From assembly GCA_016235775.1 (NCBI GenBank), contig JACRIU010000046.1, positions 1 through 38,385 on the forward strand: a stretch of 38,385 nucleotides of DNA. The letters are read 5' to 3'. Source of the stretch: Hydrogenophilales bacterium. Its GTDB lineage: Bacteria; Pseudomonadota; Gammaproteobacteria; Burkholderiales; Thiobacteraceae. Below, one piece after another: positions 8,516 to 16,294 of the stretch (position 1 is its first letter; each line of letters starts with the position of its first letter). The notes below the pieces were generated by a model that was not told the DNA's origin, made no database searches, and saw only the letters and a program-made list of their open reading frames with translations. A program made the position numbers and the translations under genes.

Positions 8516-10297
8516 TCAAGTGGTTTTTACTTCAACCTGCCGCAGCCGGATATGCAGTTCTTTCAACTGCGCTTCAGACACGGTATTCGGCGCTTGGGTC
8601 ATCAGGTCGTTGGCGCGCTGGGTTTTGGGGAAGGCGATCACGTCGCGGATCGATTCCGCACCCGCCATCAGCGCCACCAGGCGATCCAGGCCGAAGGCCA
8701 GGCCGCCGTGCGGCGGAGCGCCGTATTGCAGGGCATCGAGCAGGAAGCCGAATTTTTCTTGCGCTTCTTCGGGGCTGATCTTGAGCGCGCGGAATACTTT
8801 CGATTGCACTTCTTCGCGGTGGATACGCACCGAGCCGCCGCCCACTTCCCAGCCGTTCAGCACCAAGTCGTAGGCGCGCGACAAGGCTTTGCCCGGATCG
8901 GATGCAAGCAGATCTTCGTGGCCGAGCATGGGCGCGGTGAAGGGGTGGTGCAGCGCGACCCAGCGATCGGCTTGGTCGTCGTATTCGAACATGGGGAAAT
9001 CCACCACCCATAGCGGCTTCCATTCCTGCACGGCATGGCCGCGCTCATGGCCGATTTTGACGCGCAGCGCGCCCAGGGTGTCGTTCACGATCTTGGCGCG
9101 GTCGGCGCCGAAGAACACGATGTCGCCGTCTTGCGCACCGCAACGGGATAGCGTTTCTTTCACCGCCGCTTCCGGCAGGAATTTTACGATGGGCGATTGC
9201 AGGCCTTCCATGCCCTTCGCCAATTCATTGACCTTGATGTAGGCCAAGCCTTTGGCGCCATAGATTTTGGCGAATTCGGTCAGATCGTCTATGTCTTTGC
9301 GCGATAGCTCGCCGCCCTTGGGCACGCGCAGACAGGCCACGCGGCCGTCTTTCAGGTTCGCCGCTTCGCGGAACACTTTGAATTCCACTTCGCGCATCAC
9401 GTCGGTGAGTTCGGTCAGTTCGAGATTCACGCGCATATCCGGCTTATCCGAGCCGTAGCGCCCCATGGCCTCGGCCCAAGTCATGCGCGGGAAAGGATCG
9501 GGCAGATCGATGCCCTGCACGCGCTTGAACATATCGCGGATCATGGCTTCCACCATGCCGGTGATTTCCGCCTCGTTCATGAATGAGGTTTCGATATCCA
9601 CCTGGGTGAATTCAGGCTGGCGGTCGGCGCGCAAATCTTCGTCGCGGAAACATTTGGTGATCTGGAAATAGCGGTCGAAACCGGCCACCATCAACAATTG
9701 TTTAAACAGTTGCGGCGACTGCGGCAGCGCGAAGAACATGCCGGCGTGGATGCGGCTCGGCACCAGATAATCGCGCGCGCCTTCCGGCGTGGAGCGGGTG
9801 AGCATCGGGGTTTCGAGTTCGATGAAGCCATTCGTGTCGAGGAAATCGCGCATCGCCTTCGCCACCTTGTAGCGCAGGCGCATATTCGCTTGCATCGCCG
9901 GGCGGCGCAGGTCGAGATAGCGGTAGGTGAGACGAATGTTCTCGGACAGGTTTTCGTCGTCGAGCTGGAATGGCGGCGTGAGCGAGGGATTGAGGATTTC
10001 GATTTCATCCGCGATGACTTCGATTGCGCCGGTGGGCAGATTCGGGTTCTCGGTGCCCTCGGGGCGGGCGCGCACGCGGCCGGTGATTTTCAATACAAAT
10101 TCGTTGCGGATGGTTTCAGCAAGCGCGAAGGTTTCTGCGTGCTGCGGGTCGCACACGACTTGCACCAAGCCCTCGCGGTCGCGCAGATCGATAAAAATCA
10201 CCCCGCCATGATCGCGGCGGCGATGCGCCCAGCCGCAGAGCGTGACGGTTTGCGAAAGATGGTCGCGGTTTACTTGCCCGCAGTAGTGGCTACGCAT
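8516..10297 (-). CDS. aspS: Aspartyl-tRNA synthetase (bacterial type)
   Basis: A 593-aa class II synthetase of usual bacterial length. An N-terminal OB-fold binds the anticodon, class II motif 2 is in [16 protein letters not shown], and motif 3 is in [15 protein letters not shown]. The bacterial GAD insertion lies in between. It charges tRNA-Asp in the cytosol. Many betaproteobacteria use a non-discriminating form that also charges tRNA-Asn, which the sequence alone does not settle. I chose ATG 10297 ([10 protein letters not shown]) because AAGGA lies 9 nt upstream; the frame is open 7 codons further. The DUF502 gene is 78 bp upstream on the same strand. Confidence 0.97.
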   Translation of the reverse strand: MRSHYCGQVNRDHLSQTVTLCGWAHRRRDHGGVIFIDLRDREGLVQVVCDPQHAETFALAETIRNEFVLKITGRVRARPEGTENPNLPTGAIEVIADEIEILNPSLTPPFQLDDENLSENIRLTYRYLDLRRPAMQANMRLRYKVAKAMRDFLDTNGFIELETPMLTRSTPEGARDYLVPSRIHAGMFFALPQSPQLFKQLLMVAGFDRYFQITKCFRDEDLRADRQPEFTQVDIETSFMNEAEITGMVEAMIRDMFKRVQGIDLPDPFPRMTWAEAMGRYGSDKPDMRVNLELTELTDVMREVEFKVFREAANLKDGRVACLRVPKGGELSRKDIDDLTEFAKIYGAKGLAYIKVNELAKGMEGLQSPIVKFLPEAAVKETLSRCGAQDGDIVFFGADRAKIVNDTLGALRVKIGHERGHAVQEWKPLWVVDFPMFEYDDQADRWVALHHPFTAPMLGHEDLLASDPGKALSRAYDLVLNGWEVGGGSVRIHREEVQSKVFRALKISPEEAQEKFGFLLDALQYGAPPHGGLAFGLDRLVALMAGAESIRDVIAFPKTQRANDLMTQAPNTVSEAQLKELHIRLRQVEVKTT

Positions 10298-10375
10298 TGC
10301 TGAAGTCCTTGAAAACACACCCGGACGGGCGCGGAAAAAGCGTGGATTATACCCGGAAATGCCTGGAATTTCAGG

Positions 10376-10981
10376 CTATTGGCCGCGCGGACGCTTCTCT
10401 TTCGTGGCCACGCCCATGGACACGATGTACTTCAGCGCCTGGTCCACGCCGATGTTGAGCTCGATGGTTTCGGACTTCTTCACAAAGAAATAAAAGCCGT
10501 TCACCGGGCTCGGCGTGGTGGGAATAAAGACGGCGACATAATCCGGGCCGAGCTTTTCGGCGACATTGCCTTCGGGGATATTGGTTTGGAAAGCAATCGA
10601 CCAGGCTTCCGCGTGCGGATAACGCACCAGCAACACTTTGCGGAAGGCCTCGCCCGAGCCCGAAAACAGCGTATCGCTCACCTGTTTGATGCTGGTGTAG
10701 ATCGATTTCACGACCGGGATGCGCGCGAGGATGTTTTCCCACAGCGCGAGCAATTGCCGGCCGAAGTAATTGGCGGCGAGCACGCCGGTAATGAAAATAA
10801 TGAGTAGGGTGACAATCGCGCCCAAGCCCGGAATGCGCGTACCAAGCAAGGCTTCGGGGCGATACTCCACCGGCAGCAGCAACAAGGATTGGTCCAGCGT
10901 ACCGATCAGCAGATTGAGCACCCAGATCGTGGCTGCCAGAGGCACCCAAATCAGCAGGCCGGTGATGAAGTATTTTTTCAC
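10376..10981 (-). CDS. DUF502 family inner-membrane protein
   Basis: A 201-aa protein with two N-terminal membrane segments (about residues 5-30 and 53-75) and a soluble C-terminal domain with PVVKSIYTSIKQ and FIPTTPSPVNGF, both typical of DUF502. Function is unknown. The start is GTG at 10981 with no clear ribosome-binding site; it aligns with the usual family N-terminus (K-K-Y-F-I-T-G). It sits between fmdB and aspS, a frequent betaproteobacterial order. Confidence 0.92.
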   Translation of the reverse strand: MKKYFITGLLIWVPLAATIWVLNLLIGTLDQSLLLLPVEYRPEALLGTRIPGLGAIVTLLIIFITGVLAANYFGRQLLALWENILARIPVVKSIYTSIKQVSDTLFSGSGEAFRKVLLVRYPHAEAWSIAFQTNIPEGNVAEKLGPDYVAVFIPTTPSPVNGFYFFVKKSETIELNIGVDQALKYIVSMGVATKEKRPRGQ

Positions 10982-11038
10982 GGAGATTTTGCTGGGCGGC
11001 TTGTGCGCCGCCTCATGCTCTTTAAAGGGTGGCCGGGC

Positions 11039-11299
11039 TTAGCCGGTGCAGGCCGGGCAAGCGCCGGTGCCGCAAGCGGGGGAGGGCGCTTCTTTTTTCT
11101 CTTCCTTGGGCTTGGCGCCGCCCTTGAAGTCGGTCGCGTACCAGCCGCTGCCTTTCAATTGGAAGCCGGCGGCGGACAGCATTTTCGAGAAGCTTTCTTT
11201 CTTGCACTCCGGGCAGGTGGTGAGCGGTGCGTCGCTCATCTTTTGCAAAAATTCTTTTTGAAACCCGCAGGCATCGCAGCGGTATTCGTAAATCGGCAT
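11039..11299 (-). CDS. FmdB family zinc-ribbon protein
   Basis: An 86-aa protein starting MPIYEYRCDACG, the FmdB signature, with ribbon cysteines C8, C11, C29 and C32. The C-terminal tail is low in complexity and Cys/Gly-rich (ACGTGACPACTG). Members bind zinc and are often described as putative regulators, without firm function. The start at ATG 11299 has GGAG 6-7 nt upstream; the frame is open six codons earlier but without a better site. It is the first gene of the fmdB-DUF502-aspS run. Confidence 0.92.
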   Translation of the reverse strand: MPIYEYRCDACGFQKEFLQKMSDAPLTTCPECKKESFSKMLSAAGFQLKGSGWYATDFKGGAKPKEEKKEAPSPACGTGACPACTG

Positions 11300-11337
11300 G
11301 ATTACTCCAAATACCAAATAAAATATTAGAAAAACGG

Positions 11338-11343
11338 ATTATA
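11338..11343 (-). promoter_or_regulatory. Likely -10 box for the fmdB-aspS run
   Basis: On the minus strand the sequence is a perfect TATAAT, about 38 nt before the fmdB start. No convincing -35 box lies 16-18 bp upstream of it, so the promoter call is tentative. Confidence 0.4.
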
Positions 11344-11461
11344 CCTTAAACCTCGCCCCACCTCGGCGGCGCAGGGCTCAAGCACAATATGGCGGCGCGG
11401 CAAACCATTTCAATACCTGGTACTGGCCGGATATCAGTACGGCTTAAACCTAAGGAACTTC

Positions 11462-11492
11462 TTGACCTGGAGCCGGCTCCAGGGTTTACGCT
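11462..11492 (+). promoter_or_regulatory. MerR-type promoter/operator with 19-bp spacer
   Basis: The -35 box TTGACC (11462-11467) and -10 box TACGCT (11487-11492) are 19 bp apart, the long spacer that MerR-family activators need to underwind. A perfect 18-bp palindrome CCTGGAGCCGGCTCCAGG (11466-11483) fills the spacer. CueR and MerR promoters have this same architecture. The thioredoxin-like gene starts 39 bp downstream, and the merR gene is the third gene of that unit, so autoregulation is likely. Confidence 0.85.
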
Positions 11493-11530
11493 GAGCCTAT
11501 CTTGAATTCAGCGAGTGAAAGACCGAAGCC

Positions 11531-11794
11531 ATGACCATCAAAATCGAAGTTTTCTCCTCCCCCGGCTGCGGCAAGTGCGGCCACGCCAAAACCGTATTGC
11601 ACAAACTGGCGCAGGAATTGGGCGGCATCGAATGGCGCGAGGTGAATGTGTTGGAAGAACTCGACTACGCGGTAGCGCTCGGCGTGCTCTCCACGCCGGC
11701 TATCGCCATCGACGGCGAGCTGGTTTTCTCCAGCCTGCCGTCTGCCGCCAAGCTGCGCGCCGATTTGGCGGCGCGCTTGGAGCGCAAAGCATGA
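11531..11794 (+). CDS. Thioredoxin/glutaredoxin-fold small protein with CGKC active site
   Basis: An 87-aa protein with one thioredoxin-like domain. The redox motif C13-G-K-C16 follows the first strand (VFSSPGCGKC), and the cis-proline is in STPAI about 40 residues later. There is no signal peptide, so it is expected in the cytosol. It is the first gene after the MerR-type promoter and overlaps the CcdA-like gene by ATGA (11791-11794). The natural inference is that it gives electrons to, or takes them from, that membrane protein. Similar stand-alone proteins occur in metal and redox operons. The exact partner is not shown by sequence. Confidence 0.88.
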   Translation: MTIKIEVFSSPGCGKCGHAKTVLHKLAQELGGIEWREVNVLEELDYAVALGVLSTPAIAIDGELVFSSLPSAAKLRADLAARLERKA

Positions 11795-13092
11795 GCGAGC
11801 TGTTGCTGATTGCCTCGGTGCTGCTTGGGGTGCTGGCTTTTTTCGAGCCCTGCACCATCGCGACGCATACGCTGTTTACCGCGCGCCTCCATCAACAAAA
11901 AACCGGCTGCTGGAAAAGTGTGCTGGCTGTGTGGATCGCGCGCAGTGCGCTGCTGTGCGGCTTGTTGGCGTTATTGGTGTGGGCCAGCACCGCGCCGGTG
12001 TGGGGGCCATATGGGCCGAGCGCGATTCTGGCGGCGATGGCGACGTTGTATCTGGTGTCGCGCTGGGTTTGCCTGCCCGTGCCGCATCTCGCATTCCATC
12101 GCTTGCTGCCGGGCGGCAGCCGCTTGCCGCAGGCGCTGCAACTCGGGCTCACCTTGCCCGCCTGCACGATTCCCCTCTTCGCCGTGGTGGCGGGCCTCGC
12201 CGTGAGCGTGGATGCTATCGGCTATGCCGTACTGGCCGGCCTGTTGTTCGCCAGTTTTTTCACGCTGCCGATGGCGTGGGCCGCGTTTAAGGGTATTCAC
12301 GCCGAAGGGCGCGAGCTGCTTAATCGCGCCGCCCGCGGCAGCCCGTATTTGACCGCGGTGCTGCTGTATGGGGCCGCGCTGTATTTATTGACGCCCGGAT
12401 TCGAAATCAACATCGGCGATTTGCGCGCCGCGCTCATAGAGGCGAGCTGGCTCGGCATCGGCCTGGGCTTTCTGGCTGGATTCGTATTCAGTTTCAATCC
12501 AGTGTCGTTCGCCTCCGTGCCGGTGGTGCTGGCCTATGTGACGAAGGCGCACGAAGAAAAACGCGCGCTCATGCTGGGCGGCGCTTTCATCGGCGGCATG
12601 CTTGTCACCCACGTCACACTAGGCGTCGCTGCTGCGCTCAGTGGTGATTGGGTGAAAGCGATACTCGGACGGCAATGGGGCTTGCTGCTCGGCCCGCTGC
12701 TCATCGTGCTGGGCCTGTTGTGGCCGGGCTGGCTGAAGCTGCGCCTGCCCTGGATCAGTATGCGCGGGCGCAAGGTCGCGGGCTTTTGGGGCGCGTTCTT
12801 GTTGGGCATTCCGTTCTCGGTGGCCGTGTGTCCGTTCTGCACACCAGCGCTGCTGGTCACGCTCACCGCCTCCGCAGCCATCGGCTCCGCGCCATTCGGT
12901 TTCGCCCTGCTGCTCGCTTTCGCCCTCGGGCGCGCCATTCCCATCGCGCTCGGCGCGTGGGGCATGGGCTGGCTCGAATCGCTGAAACTGTTATCGCGCC
13001 ACCAGAAAGCATTCGAGGTGGCGGCGGGCATCACGCTGATTGCGACCGGACTGTATCTGCTCAACGAATATTTTTTCTTCATTCAATATTGA
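11791..13092 (+). CDS. Double CcdA/DsbD-like thiol-electron transporter, asymmetric
   Basis: A 433-aa, very hydrophobic protein with about 11-13 membrane segments, made of two CcdA/DsbD-beta-like halves. Half one has F-E-P-C21 in its first helix and LPAC125TIP later, the Cys pair expected for passing electrons across the membrane. Half two has the equivalent first-helix site as FNPVSF (residues 235-240, Val in place of Cys) but keeps C347PFC350TP. So one half looks fully redox-competent and the other altered. DsbD-type proteins move reducing power from cytosolic thioredoxin to the periplasm. It overlaps the thioredoxin-like gene by ATGA and the merR gene by one base (TGATG), indicating a tightly coupled operon. 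Confidence 0.85.
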   Translation: MSELLLIASVLLGVLAFFEPCTIATHTLFTARLHQQKTGCWKSVLAVWIARSALLCGLLALLVWASTAPVWGPYGPSAILAAMATLYLVSRWVCLPVPHLAFHRLLPGGSRLPQALQLGLTLPACTIPLFAVVAGLAVSVDAIGYAVLAGLLFASFFTLPMAWAAFKGIHAEGRELLNRAARGSPYLTAVLLYGAALYLLTPGFEINIGDLRAALIEASWLGIGLGFLAGFVFSFNPVSFASVPVVLAYVTKAHEEKRALMLGGAFIGGMLVTHVTLGVAAALSGDWVKAILGRQWGLLLGPLLIVLGLLWPGWLKLRLPWISMRGRKVAGFWGAFLLGIPFSVAVCPFCTPALLVTLTASAAIGSAPFGFALLLAFALGRAIPIALGAWGMGWLESLKLLSRHQKAFEVAAGITLIATGLYLLNEYFFFIQY

Positions 13093-13532
13093 TGACAAAA
13101 GCGGCGACCGAAACGCGCTATCGCATCGGCGACATGGCCAGCTTGTTGGGTATGAGTGCCGATACCCTGCGCTACTACGAAAAGCTCGGACTGCTGCCGC
13201 GCGTTGGCCGCAGCGGCGCCGGGCTGCGTGAGTATGGCGAACGCGATGTATCCCGCTTACGCTTCATCCAGCGCGCGCAGAAAATGGGCTTCAGTCTGGC
13301 CGAAATTGCCCACTTGCTCGCCATGCGCGAGAATCCGCATCTGGCCCGTGACGAAGTGCGCATCCTCACCTCGGTCAAGCTCGAAGAAGTCGAAGCGCGT
13401 CTCAAAGAGTTGACGCTGCTGCGTGATGAATTACGCCTGCTGCTCAATCTGTGCCGCGGCGCGAAAGACGGTTGCCCGATCATCGAAACCATCGGCCAGC
13501 CTAGCCCCAAAAAACCGCGCGGCAAAAAGTAA
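13092..13532 (+). CDS. MerR-family metal- or thiol-responsive regulator
   Basis: A 146-aa protein. The winged-helix DNA-binding domain is at residues 9-75 (YRIGDMASLLGMSADTLRYY), followed by a long dimerisation helix at 85-119 and an effector loop with C121-x6-C128 before PIIETI. CueR, ZntR and MerR keep two cysteines here at spacings of 7-8, so this loop is slightly shorter and its metal cannot be read off. The tail is Lys-rich. ATG 13092 overlaps the stop of the transporter gene. The operator at 11462-11492 is its most likely target. The last 52 codons exist as a second, 89% identical copy at 16044-16199. Confidence 0.92.
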   Translation: MTKAATETRYRIGDMASLLGMSADTLRYYEKLGLLPRVGRSGAGLREYGERDVSRLRFIQRAQKMGFSLAEIAHLLAMRENPHLARDEVRILTSVKLEEVEARLKELTLLRDELRLLLNLCRGAKDGCPIIETIGQPSPKKPRGKK

Positions 13533-13613
13533 TCCGCGCACTGAGCGCGGGCGCTTGCCTTTTCTACGCCGCCAGTAGGCTATATTTGGATTGATCGGAT
13601 TCGGTTGGAAGCC

Positions 13614-14117
13614 ATGAAAACATTTCTCGCGGCATTGCTGGTACTGACGATTTCCCTGCCCGTCCATGGCGAGGGGAAATTCGTGCAAACGCCGTACAAA
13701 CCCGCCAAGGTCGTGTTCGACTTTTTCCTGGACGACCCGAACAAAATGGCGAGTGCGCTGTACTGGATTCGCTCGCTGATGAATCCGCTGCTGGATGCGC
13801 CCTACGGCTATCCCCCCGAGGAGCTGAGCATCAAGGTGGTGATCCACGGCACGGAAATCGTGACCGTAGCCAAGAAGAACGAAAAGAAATACCGCGAAGT
13901 CGTCGAGCGGATGCGCTACTACGCCGACCTGGGCGTGGAGTTCAAAGTATGCGGCCAGGCATCGGAAGACTACGGCTACACAGTCAAGGATTATCAGGAT
14001 TTCATCCAGGTTGTGCCCAACGCCTACACTGAGCTCGCGCACTGGCAGCAAGAGGGGTATGCCCTGATTACGCCGCAAATTTACGTGAAGCGCATCCCGA
14101 TCGAGAAAATCCGCTAG
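13614..14117 (+). CDS. Secreted DsrE-like protein
   Basis: A 167-aa protein. Residues 1-19 are a signal peptide (MKTFLAALLVLTISLPVHG), so the product should be periplasmic. The rest resembles DsrE/DsrF-like sulfur-relay folds, with a single Cys (C113) in EFKVCGQAS followed by the usual Y/V-rich strand. In related proteins this Cys carries sulfur or is a redox site. The frame also opens at TTG 13605; ATG 13614 gives the cleaner signal peptide, although the GGAAG just upstream is too close to be ideal. It lies 81 bp after merR on the same strand and may act with the transporter's periplasmic side. Confidence 0.78.
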   Translation: MKTFLAALLVLTISLPVHGEGKFVQTPYKPAKVVFDFFLDDPNKMASALYWIRSLMNPLLDAPYGYPPEELSIKVVIHGTEIVTVAKKNEKKYREVVERMRYYADLGVEFKVCGQASEDYGYTVKDYQDFIQVVPNAYTELAHWQQEGYALITPQIYVKRIPIEKIR

Positions 14118-14125
14118 GGTATCTC

Positions 14126-14160
14126 TGAAAAAAGCCCGCCGTCCCCGTGCAGGCGGGGAC
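14126..14160 (-). terminator. Possible rho-independent terminator for the minus-strand TA pair
   Basis: Read on the minus strand, CCCGCC (14152-14157) and GGCGGG (14135-14140) form a stem, followed by C and six T. A competing stem GTCCCCG/CGGGGAC (14141-14160) overlaps it. The rest of the 301-bp gap 14118-14418 has no gene but more palindromes, including CCTTCCCCTT...AAGGGGGAAGG at about 14239-14271. The whole gap may be repeat-derived. Confidence 0.5.
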
Positions 14161-14418
14161 CCATAGAATGTTTAGTTGCTGAGCAGGCCATCAAATAGTG
14201 CGCATTTAGCGCCATACACAGAACTTGACCGGTGGGTTCCTTCCCCTTCCGCAGCCCTTGAAGGGGGAAGGAGCGCCATGCCGCCGTGGGCGGCTCACGG
14301 TTTTGCTCGCGCCTTTGAGGCGCTACCCATTCAAGCCGCCGGCTTTGCCGGTGGTATTTGACTTGACTGGTGTGCAAGAGAAATAGCCTAAGACAGACGC
14401 GCGCCTTTCTCCACTCTT

Positions 14419-14697
14419 CTAGCGGTATACCTCATCATGGCTACCGATATCGAGCAAGATGATTTCCTGCCCGGTGATCTGCAAGCTTAAAGTGAGACGA
14501 TAGCTAAAGGTCAAACTCACCGCATGCAAACCCGCAAACTGCCCGCTCAAAGCGTGCAAACGCAGGGCTGGGGCAAAAGGATCGTCTTGCAATTTATTCA
14601 AGACTTGCTTGAATTTCGGCTTGAGATCCGGGTGTTTTTGAAAAAACTTGCGAGCCTGCCGAATAAAGGCATCCGGTGTGACCAAGGCATAACTCAT
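14419..14697 (-). CDS. RelE/ParE-superfamily toxin (YafQ-like)
   Basis: A 92-aa protein with the small RelE/ParE fold pattern: FIRQARKFFQKHPDLK at the N-terminus, a middle YRLTLSL strand, and LLDIGSHDEVYR at the end, where H86 and Y91 match catalytic positions of the mRNA-cutting members. It probably cleaves ribosome-bound mRNA when free. Its ATG overlaps the antitoxin stop by 4 bp (ATGA), and both are read on the minus strand, opposite to the merR unit. No strong ribosome-binding site is needed given the coupling. Confidence 0.88.
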   Translation of the reverse strand: MSYALVTPDAFIRQARKFFQKHPDLKPKFKQVLNKLQDDPFAPALRLHALSGQFAGLHAVSLTFSYRLTLSLQITGQEIILLDIGSHDEVYR

Positions 14698-14960
14698 TCC
14701 GGCTTGGCAAGCTCAGCAAGCAAATCCTCGGGGCTTGAAAAACGTTTCACCCGCCCCGCCTTCATATCTTCGAGCGAAGCTTTCAAACGGGTGACATAGG
14801 CATCTTGCTGTGCATCGAGTAGCGCCTGGTAGCTCTCTTCGCTGAGAACGACATACCGTGGGCTGTTGTTCTTGATTACATGCACGGGGCCTTTTTTGAG
14901 CGCCTCGTCCACGGCCGAGATGCCTCTGCGCTTGATATCCTGGGAGGGAATGGTATTCAT
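14694..14960 (-). CDS. Phd/YefM-family antitoxin
   Basis: An 88-aa protein with the Phd/YefM N-terminal DNA-binding layout (IPSQDIKRRGISAVDEALKK, then HVIKNNSPRYVVLSEESYQALL) and a charged C-terminal arm that would wrap the toxin. It is the first gene of the pair, as usual, and is likely the autorepressor of the promoter directly upstream. The start at ATG 14960 lies 5 bp from the first operator-like GCACT box. Confidence 0.9.
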   Translation of the reverse strand: MNTIPSQDIKRRGISAVDEALKKGPVHVIKNNSPRYVVLSEESYQALLDAQQDAYVTRLKASLEDMKAGRVKRFSSPEDLLAELAKPE

Positions 14961-14964
14961 TTAA

Positions 14965-15025
14965 AGCACTCTTTTAGGTATCTATTAAAGTGCTCATAAT
15001 ACGTAATATTTAGTGCATATGTCAA
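14965..15025 (-). promoter_or_regulatory. Promoter and GCACT-type operator of the RelE/Phd pair
   Basis: On the minus strand, TTGACA (15020-15025) and TATTAT (14996-15001) are 18 bp apart, a strong sigma-70 promoter. Three GCACT boxes surround it, two direct and one inverted. AGCACT at 14965-14970 and AGTGCT at 14989-14994 form an inverted pair between the -10 box and the start codon, a fitting place for repression by the antitoxin. Confidence 0.75.
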
Positions 15026-15079
15026 TATCGATTATCGTCTATAGAGTAAATAACGTTAAATTATAATTACTTGAATTAC

Positions 15080-15262
15080 GTGCTTGGCGCACCCGCGCTT
15101 GCACAGACCATCGACACCTGGAACGAATTTGGCGACAAAGTTGCCTCCTTCGCGGACGAGCACTCGAGCCTCTGATGGCCCAATTCGACATTCACTGAAA
15201 TACCGGAAAAAAACCGGGAGGCCATTCCGTTTGTCGTGCTGGTGCAGTCTGCTATTTTTGTC
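15080..15262 (+). pseudogene. Dead partial copy of ccdAB
   Basis: About 152 bp (15108-15260) match the ccdA/ccdB junction at 16480-16630 with roughly 89% identity. They cover the last CcdA codons (TIDTWNEFGDKVASFADEHS against TIATWNDFGSKVESFADEYS), the TGATG overlap and the first CcdB codons. In the copy, CcdB codon 8 is TGA instead of CGG, and one extra A in the A-run shifts the frame. The similarity ends at about 15262, and the upstream half of ccdA is missing or unrecognisable. It is therefore inactive. The remaining bases up to 15352 carry no gene. Confidence 0.88.
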
Positions 15263-15352
15263 CCTGATTTACTTTCCCCGGTGTCCTTGCACGTGGGGAA
15301 AATGCTGGATAGAGTGCTTAAACAAGCGGCGAGCCGCTAAAGGAGCATCATT

Positions 15353-15598
15353 ATGACCACCGTTCAAATTACCTTGCCAGACCAATTAGCTCAGGACGCA
15401 CAGCGCGCCGGCCTGCTGTCGCAGCCAGCCCTGGAGAAACTGTTGCGCGAGAAATTGCAGGCGCAGCGTATGGATGAGTTTTTTGCGGCCTCGGAGCGCA
15501 TGGCGCAAGTTACAGAGCCACCCGCGATGTCGCCGGAGGAAGTGGCCGAGGAGATTCGCGCCATGCGAGAGGAGCGTCGCGCTAAGGCTTCCGATTGA
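15353..15598 (+). CDS. Antitoxin partner of a PIN toxin
   Basis: An 81-aa acidic-tailed protein beginning MTTVQITLPDQLAQDAQRAG, which resembles a short beta strand plus helices as in ribbon-helix-helix VapB-type antitoxins. It has a good AAGGAG site 8 nt before ATG 15353. Its stop overlaps the start of the PIN gene by one base (TGATG), the normal antitoxin-toxin order. The family is not certain, so the call rests mainly on context. Confidence 0.82.
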   Translation: MTTVQITLPDQLAQDAQRAGLLSQPALEKLLREKLQAQRMDEFFAASERMAQVTEPPAMSPEEVAEEIRAMREERRAKASD

Positions 15599-16017
15599 TG
15601 CGGCTGGTGCTCGATACAAATGTGGTTGCGTCAGCGATGTTGTGGGGTGGCAACCCTTTACTGCTGTTGCAGGAGCGGCGCGAGAATCGAGTCGAGCTCT
15701 ACACCAGCATGCCGCTCTTGGCGGAGCTGACCGATATTCTGAGCCGACGTAAATTTGAAAAGAAGATCGTTGCCTCTCTGCTGACGGTCGATCAGTTGGT
15801 GGATCGCTATACGGAATTGGCGCAGGTGGTGCGGCCAACGGCCATACCGCGCATCGCTCCTGATCCGGATGATGATGTCGTGATCGGCACCGCGCTCGCG
15901 GCAAAGGCCGATTTACTTGTGACAGGCGACCAAGCTTTGCGCTCGGTAAGTGAATATCAGGGAATTAGGATCGTCGGTGTGGCCGAGGCGCTACAAGTGC
16001 TGGCGGCTAAGAAATAA
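15598..16017 (+). CDS. PIN-domain toxin (VapC-like ribonuclease)
   Basis: A 139-aa PIN-domain protein. The first acidic residue is in RLVLDTNVV (D6), the conserved Glu is in LLAELTDIL, and the C-terminal acids are in DPDDDVVIGTA and TGDQAL. These four acids bind Mg/Mn for RNA cleavage. The frame opens at TTG 15595, but ATG 15598 overlaps the antitoxin stop and is the better start. The sequence belongs to the branch often annotated as toxin component, PIN family. A fragment of a merR gene follows 26 bp after its stop. Confidence 0.9.
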   Translation: MRLVLDTNVVASAMLWGGNPLLLLQERRENRVELYTSMPLLAELTDILSRRKFEKKIVASLLTVDQLVDRYTELAQVVRPTAIPRIAPDPDDDVVIGTALAAKADLLVTGDQALRSVSEYQGIRIVGVAEALQVLAAKK

Positions 16018-16043
16018 CACAACAACCAAAGCCTGACACCGGC

Positions 16044-16199
16044 AAGCTCGAAGAAGTCGAAGCGCGCCTCAAAGACTTGACGCTGCTGCGCGATGAATTA
16101 CGCCTGTTGCTCAATCTGTGCCGCGGCGCAAAAGACGGCTGCCCGATCATCGAAACGATAGACAAGCCTGGTAAGAAAAAACCGCGCGGAAAAAATTAA
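16044..16199 (+). pseudogene. 3'-terminal fragment of a merR paralogue
   Basis: This 156-bp piece aligns without gaps to the last 52 codons of the MerR gene (13377-13532), with 17 mismatches (89% identity), including the C-x6-C loop and stop codon. Many differences are silent third-base changes, so the fragment seems to derive from a gene that was once functional, not from a recent copying slip. No DNA-binding half lies upstream; the sequence switches abruptly at about 16043. It cannot make a working regulator. Confidence 0.88.
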
Positions 16200-16247
16200 A
16201 CCGCGCGTACCGCCACACATTTTCTCTGTATCGAGAGGGCCAAAGTA

Positions 16248-16282
16248 TTGGCAAACCCAAGTAATGCGCATACAATGCGCAT
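16248..16282 (+). promoter_or_regulatory. ccdAB promoter with twin operator palindromes
   Basis: TTGGCA (16248-16253) and TACAAT (16271-16276) are exactly 17 bp apart. Two identical 8-bp palindromes, ATGCGCAT at 16264-16271 and 16275-16282, flank or overlap the -10 box, one helical turn apart. This fits cooperative autorepression by CcdA or the CcdA-CcdB complex. Confidence 0.75.
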
Positions 16283-16294
16283 TGGAGGCCTCAC

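Noticed and set aside
12648-13091. Longer MerR protein starting at 12648
   Set aside because: The extension is an out-of-phase reading of the transporter gene. MerR homology begins just after ATG 13092, which overlaps the transporter stop.
14118-14418. Possible CRISPR or tandem-repeat array in the gap with several palindromes
   Set aside because: The palindromes differ from each other and are not evenly spaced.
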